A stretch of DNA of 64,000 bases, taken from assembly GCF_041296385.1 (NCBI RefSeq), contig NC_091020.1, forward strand, positions 28,352,001 to 28,416,000, written 5' to 3'. Each line of letters opens with the position of its first letter. Within the stretch, counting starts at the first letter, position 1. The notes under the pieces are model-generated. The model did no database searches. It was given only the letters and a program-made list of their open reading frames with translations, and was not told the DNA's origin. This document shows positions 58,803-64,000 of this stretch, one piece after another. The translations under genes and the position numbers were made by a program. This stretch comes from Aphelocoma coerulescens. Taxonomy: Eukaryota; Chordata; Aves; Passeriformes; Corvidae.

Positions 58803-61551
58803 CACTGCTGCCCGAGGTTTGGGTGGGGCAGGTACCACAGGGGTGGCCCAGCTGCCCAAGTGCAGGGCTTGCCTGGCTCCCACCCGAGGCTGTCGCAGAT
58901 GACCTGCAAGGGGATGAGCTGCTTTCAGAAGTGAAGCAGCTGCTGCCAGCCCTGACTGCTCCACAATACTCTCTGGGAGCCCTGCCATTGCCTGCCTTTG
59001 GGGTCATCTTCCACCCCTGAAGCATCATCCACCATGGCATGTGCCCCACTGGCTTGGCTGTACAGTATGGGATTGCTGAGTAAACAGCTCTAACGGGCTT
59101 TTGTTCATCTTTTTAGTGGCTCTCCCTTACAGGAACAAAATCCATCTATTAGCTCAGCCTTGAAGCTGAAAACCTTCAAGCTTTTGACTTGCTAGTTCTC
59201 AGCCAAATACTTCAGCTATCAGAGCTCTGTGTAGTGTATGTGGATACTTCTGCTTGTCTGCTCCAACAGGTGGTCTTGAAAACACAGGTTTCCTAGCTGA
59301 TCTTTTATTCTGACTTAAAAAAAAAAAAGTCAGTCAACTTGACTCTCCTAGGGTCTGTTTTATTTCAATAGGGAAACAACTTACTAATTAGGGTAAGACT
59401 CTTTAAGAAAATATGTTTTCTATTCAACTGATAGTCAGTTACAAGCGATAACACTGTTAAATGTAGTGCCTAATAAATCTAGAAAAACTACCCAATAAAT
59501 GTAAGTAATAACAATGATTAACAATAAATTAAATGCAGAGAACTAGGAATGTACCACATTATTTTTAACTAGTCTGGTCCATCGGGTTCTTATTATTCAG
59601 TTTGTCCTCCACACCTGGAGTTTATTAGAGTTTAATACAAACTAAACAGTCCCTCAGAGAGGCCATTGGAAGGGCTTAGTATAAAACAATATACAAGTTT
59701 AATAGTTGTAACTGACCTTTTTTTCTTTTGCAAAAACGTATCTTGGTAACTTGATGCTTAAGGAGATGTAATGCTCTTTTACATAATCCTAATAGGTAAT
59801 TTTCTTTTTGGTTTAATGTAGACTATTTTTATTCACAAGACAGCAAGACCTATGACCAAGTCCATGAACTCCTATTCTTCCAGACATAGAATAGTTACTC
59901 GAGAGTATTTTTCTTTCTTCACCCATTTAAAGATCAAGCAAGCAAAAGGGTTAATGCTGTAGGCTCTACAAATGATGAAAGTGTACAGTTAGAAATGACT
60001 AAACTTCACCGGAGTCATGCCTGGCTAAAGGTTTTAAGCAGCTTAAAGTTCAGGGTTGTTCAGACTCAGGTGGCTTTTTTTTTGGCACAGTGCAGAGATA
60101 AGGTTCATTTGCTGCAATATGAATCCAGACCTGACCTTTAAACACTTCTAAAGTTGGACTAGGGGCATTGGCTGAAATCAGTGCATTTTATGAATACATA
60201 TCCATGAGTAACAACCAAATATTTGTAATGACAAATGTTGTTTGTAGCTGGAATTTTGAGTTAGCTTTCCTTTAGATTTTCATTTTTAAATGTTGGAAAA
60301 TTATAATCGTCTTTTTTTTCCTCTCTTCCTCCTTCCCCCTCCCCCTTCACTTTTGAAACCACAAGCTATGGGCAGTAGTAAATCCACAAGACAAAACATT
60401 CTTTTCTGATTTATTTCCCTGAATTTCCATTGTTACACTTATGCCATCTAATGGACTACAGTGTTTTTCTGTTCTATTCCCACTTTTTCAAATAAAATAT
60501 ACCTTAATGCCTCTGAGGTTTTTAAATGCTTTTAAAACTTAAAAATAGTGGTAGGAAAGAGGCGCTTTCCTCACACAATGACCTGTAATATTCTGTGCTC
60601 TGTCTTTCCAGTATTGCACCACTTCTCCACACATACCAAACCCATACATTGTTTCAGACTAAAATCCCTTTGTTTAGATGCCTTTACATGCTCCAAACCA
60701 GAACTGCTGACATTGACACTGCAAATTAGCCCATAAACCCACAAAAAACCAGCTGAGAAACAATTAAGAGACAATGTTAAATTCAGAGCTGTTCAGAGGT
60801 GCAAATAAGTCAACTAACATATGGAATTCGAAGCAGGGAACAGAAAAATTTCTTTATAGTCTACATTATCTTCAGACCTACTCATCTTGCAGGATTGGCT
60901 CCAATTCTTACTCACTCAAATAGTGTTGCCAAAAACCACATACAGCTTGCTCACTGTAAGCCTTCATTTTATAATCAAAACCATTTTTATTTTGATTCAT
61001 TCCCCCTTCATTTTAAGGGATGAGAAAGCCTTCCTTGCTTCTGCAAATATCATCTTTGCTTCAAACACACACTTCCCTTGCTTGATAAAATAACCAGACA
61101 AACACTACAAAAATAACTTATTTTGAAACAAATAAAGGACAAGTACAATTGCCAAAGATTTTTCAGGTGTGTTGGTTTGGCTTGTTTTTTATTTTCTAAG
61201 TATCTCTGGCAGGGGTAAAAACCTCAGAAGGAATAATATATCTGGATAATTCTGTAAAAGCAGCCAGGAAAAATGGAATTTGATGTTGCACCAAGAAGAT
61301 TTATCTTAATGGCTTATAAAGCTATTGGCCAATGAAGTTGGAAGCGTGGTTCCAGTTCTTTAAATGTGATATGGTCCATATTCTCAAAAAGTTAGAGTTT
61401 GAAAATTAAAAAGCACCACAGATCCTGTGGTGGAAAGACAACTGTAAGGTGCTGTCACATGGGTAATACTGGGGAAGCAAGTTCTAAGACAGGACTGTCC
61501 CTGCCCTCCCAAAAAGGTGTTGATTGCTGGCAGGTTTTCCTGGCCAGTCCC
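58803..61551. other. Non-coding, nothing recognised
   Basis: 58,800-59,030 is GC-richer, with short overlapping frames. 59,300-60,550 is AT-rich. No repeat family or exon recognised. Confidence 0.45.
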
Positions 61552-61762
61552 TGAATCACAGAATGGGTCAGGTTGGAAGGGATAACAGGAGTTATCTGTT
61601 ACAAACTCCTCCTCAAGCAGGGTCATCCTTGAGCACATGGCACAGGATTGTGTCCAGATGGTTCTTGAGTACCATCCTCTCCAGTGAGGGAGACTCCATA
61701 ACCTCTCTGGGCAACCTGTGCCAGTGTTGAGTCACCGACACGGTAAAGAAAAGGTGATGTGC
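61552..61762 (-). mobile_element. CR1 LINE 3' fragment, antisense
   Basis: On the plus strand it reads 'gaatcacagaatgggtcagg', 'ttggaagggataacaggagt', 'ctcctcaagcagggtcatcc', 'attgtgtccagatggttctt', 'gagggagactccataacctc', 'tctgggcaacctgtgccagt' and 'gtgttgagtcaccgacacgg', ending in 'taaagaaaagg'. This is the reverse complement of a standard avian CR1 3' region. The 3' end is at 61,552 and the copy is 5'-truncated near 61,762. Non-coding. Confidence 0.95.
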
Positions 61763-63677
61763 TGCTCTGTTTCTGCCTTTCCACCACACCAAGTGTTGGA
61801 TTCACAGAGAGTTTGAGGCTGTCTTGGCCACAGGGGAGCAGGGCCTCCCGACAATGCTTCTGGTCCTCATTGCTTTTTGTGGGGTAGGAGAAAACTCATG
61901 GCTGCAGCTGCCTCTTGCCAAAATGATCCAACCCACCCATGGCCTTGGGAGTGCAGCTTCAGCCACTGTGGGTCCCACTGAAATTAATGAAAAATTCACC
62001 AAAACCGGGACAAACTTGAAGGGTCCTTGTTGCTTTTGCTGTCACTTCTCCTACCAATGGGGAAAACAGGCTGGGTTTGTAGTATATGGATCTGCTCTCA
62101 TTTACACTGATGTACCTTTATTCAAAGAGGAAATCCTGGGTTACTCTGACTTAAGCTCTGCCCCTGGGAGCCGTCCCGAGTTGTTTTAACAAAGCTGTGT
62201 TCCCCACGCTATCATTTACATAACTGGATGTCTGTCCTGCTTGATCCGTGCCCTCATCAATATGCTCAGTGTGAGTGTTATTTGATTTGATTTATTCTGC
62301 TTTCTTCTGAATCATAGATTGATTCCACGTAAAAATTCCTGGGGAAATCAGGCAGTTTCTGTGTAGCACTTGATTTTCTCTACACTGCAGCCCCCCTGAA
62401 AACCATAGTCTGAGAAGGAAAGGTACAGAGGCTGAGAATCAAAGCAGAAGGCTTCCACAGTAAGCTGAGACTCAAATAAAAATGCACAGACATAGGTAAT
62501 GATGGCTTGGAGAGGAACAGTTCTTTCACAATTGAATGTATCGAGCATCCAAACAAACAGTAGATTGTTTCTTGGGTTTCTTTTTTCCTTTTTTTTTTAC
62601 CTAACATATCTTTTGGGAGTCAAAGCCCTATGCATAATTAAGGAAGTTTCTTTTTTAACCAGATGCATTGGGATGTGTGCTCTCTAAACAAAATAAATAA
62701 CCATTACAATATGAGAAATACTGGGTCATTTTATCCCTCCCCCTCTCCCTCTGCTTTGAATTTTCTCTGTGGAAAATCAGACACCATCCCTGCTGCCTCC
62801 TAGGAGCAGCACTGTGATCTTGCAGACTCCTGCATCATGGGACCCCCCGTGCTGGCAATCAGACAGCAGTGTAGACCATCTCTGAGAGGAACAAAGAGTG
62901 CACAGAGGTGGAAGGGTGGGCTGGGAACGAGGAAGCCAGAGCATCCCTGGGTGCCCTCCTTCCCAGGCCTTGTATTGGCATGGAAATGATTTCTCCTTAT
63001 TGACTCCTACCCTTGTTCAAATGCGTGTCCCATGAGGGTGTTTTTGTTCTTCTTGTGCTTATGTTTTTATTTGTACAGGGCTTAGGTGTCTACTGGAGAA
63101 AAGTGATACCCAGGAATGAAATGTCATTATGGTGTGCCTGGATTGGCATTTAAGAGGCACATGCATGATAGGATCTGCCTCGGAGGCAAAATCCTGCCCA
63201 GATCAAGGACTGCTTGTGCCCTGAGTGCTCCTAGACACCACTGGCCCTCAGAAAGTATTTTAATGGTGTGACCAACAGGCTCTAATACCGACAGAGGGTA
63301 GCAGGGCACATGACAATAAGGAGAAAAACAAGTGCTGCCATGGCCTGAGTGAGCTTGGGAGTGAGTCTTGGCATGCCTGTGAGAACACTGGTTATTTCTC
63401 TGGGAATTTCTCCAGCACAATCAGCAGGTTTGAGAAATTAATAAGACATTTTATAGAAAGATGAGAAACTTGGAGACAAATTGCTGTTGATGCAACTGAA
63501 TGAAAAACCTACATGGGCTGCATGGGGACTGCCCAGAGGCAGAGTACTTCTGAAAACCAAGCTTGTTGCTCAGGTGTTTTGGTAAATCCTGCTGTCCTTC
63601 ACATCTTGCAGGCGGGGATTCTCTTCTCTGTGCAGGCAATGTTGACATGTATGGTTTTTGGTTGTTTTGGGGGGTTT
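61763..63677. other. Non-coding, nothing recognised
   Basis: A 121-codon plus-strand frame at 61,824-62,189 begins with a hydrophobic stretch but has no recognised domain. No repeat family seen. Confidence 0.45.
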
Positions 63678-63702
63678 GTTTTGTTTTGTTTTGTTTTGTT
63701 TT
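63678..63702. repeat. (GTTTT)5 microsatellite
   Basis: Five perfect GTTTT units after a short G run. Confidence 0.93.
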
Positions 63703-64000
63703 TCCTGAGGTATTTACATGGAGAGCTCCTACCCCATGTTTAAAGAAATAAAATCCACAGAAGTTAAAATTCACCTGGGAGAAAAGACTCTGGACTTGAC
63801 AGATGTCTGGCTCCAGTCTAGATAGTCTGACTTCCAGTTTGGGCTTTTGGGAAAGAAAGCAGGTAGGAGGGCTCCTTGCAGTGTCTCCCACAGGGTAAGA
63901 GTTGAGGGGACTGGATAGGTGGTTTCTGGGCTGAGTTCAGGCTGACTGACCAATGCTCCTGACAGCTGGGCTGGGTTGTTCCAGTGAGGCACTTTTGGAG
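63703..64000. other. Non-coding to window end
   Basis: Nothing recognised. A 146-codon minus-strand frame at 63,451-63,891 crosses the GTTTT repeat and has no domain features. Confidence 0.5.

Overview
This window looks like non-coding avian nuclear DNA, most likely from a passerine or a related neoavian bird. The case rests on its repeats. CR1 LINE 3' tails end in the typical attctatgattctatg-like block at 12.9, 16.8-17.1 and 32.8-32.9 kb on the plus strand and at 61.6 kb on the minus strand. A complete solo LTR of a common avian endogenous retrovirus lies at 37.49-38.04 kb. Several worn palindromic repeats match families I recall as shared across reptiles and birds. Repeat density is low and base composition is modest, with CpG confined to a few patches. 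I found no bacterial-style gene organisation, rRNA, tRNA or CRISPR array.

I see no protein-coding gene that I can stand behind. The longest open frames are by-products of simple repeats: the CTCCT array at 22.4-22.8 kb and the purine tract at 54.7-55.6 kb. The others are short, lack domain-like sequence and often sit in pyrimidine-rich strands where stop codons are rare. The window is therefore either intergenic or lies inside one or more large introns. The best hints of a host gene are a two-part CpG-rich, promoter-like patch at 2.58-3.44 kb and a possible 27-nt microexon at 53,629-53,655 with good splice sites. Neither is proven, and nothing in the sequence links them.

Layout: 0-4.2 kb is AT-rich DNA with the CpG patch. 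An ancient CR1/L3-like fragment follows on the minus strand (4.17-4.64 kb). 4.6-22 kb is mostly featureless, with an AC microsatellite, two CR1 tails, MITE-like relics and a 126-bp inverted-repeat unit. A perfect array of 78 CTCCT pentamers occupies 22.37-22.76 kb. 25-36 kb holds several stretches that look like regulatory DNA (GATA, homeobox, SOX and POU-type motifs), a palindromic relic and compound microsatellites. Next come the solo LTR, a structured hairpin (39.26-39.33 kb) and a decayed LINE reverse-transcriptase fragment of L2 type on the minus strand (41.76-42.12 kb). 42-51 kb is plain. 51-56 kb has a GC-rich block with an unrecognised minus-strand open frame, a candidate conserved element, the microexon candidate, a 22-bp tandem duplication, another palindromic relic and an 828-bp uninterrupted polypurine tract. 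The last 8 kb is mostly plain, with one antisense CR1.

No new multi-gene system is visible. The observations most worth following are the two long purine/pyrimidine tracts, the hairpin, the L2 and CR1/L3 fossils, the microexon candidate and the CpG patch. Assignments to repeat families come from remembered consensus sequences, not from a database search.
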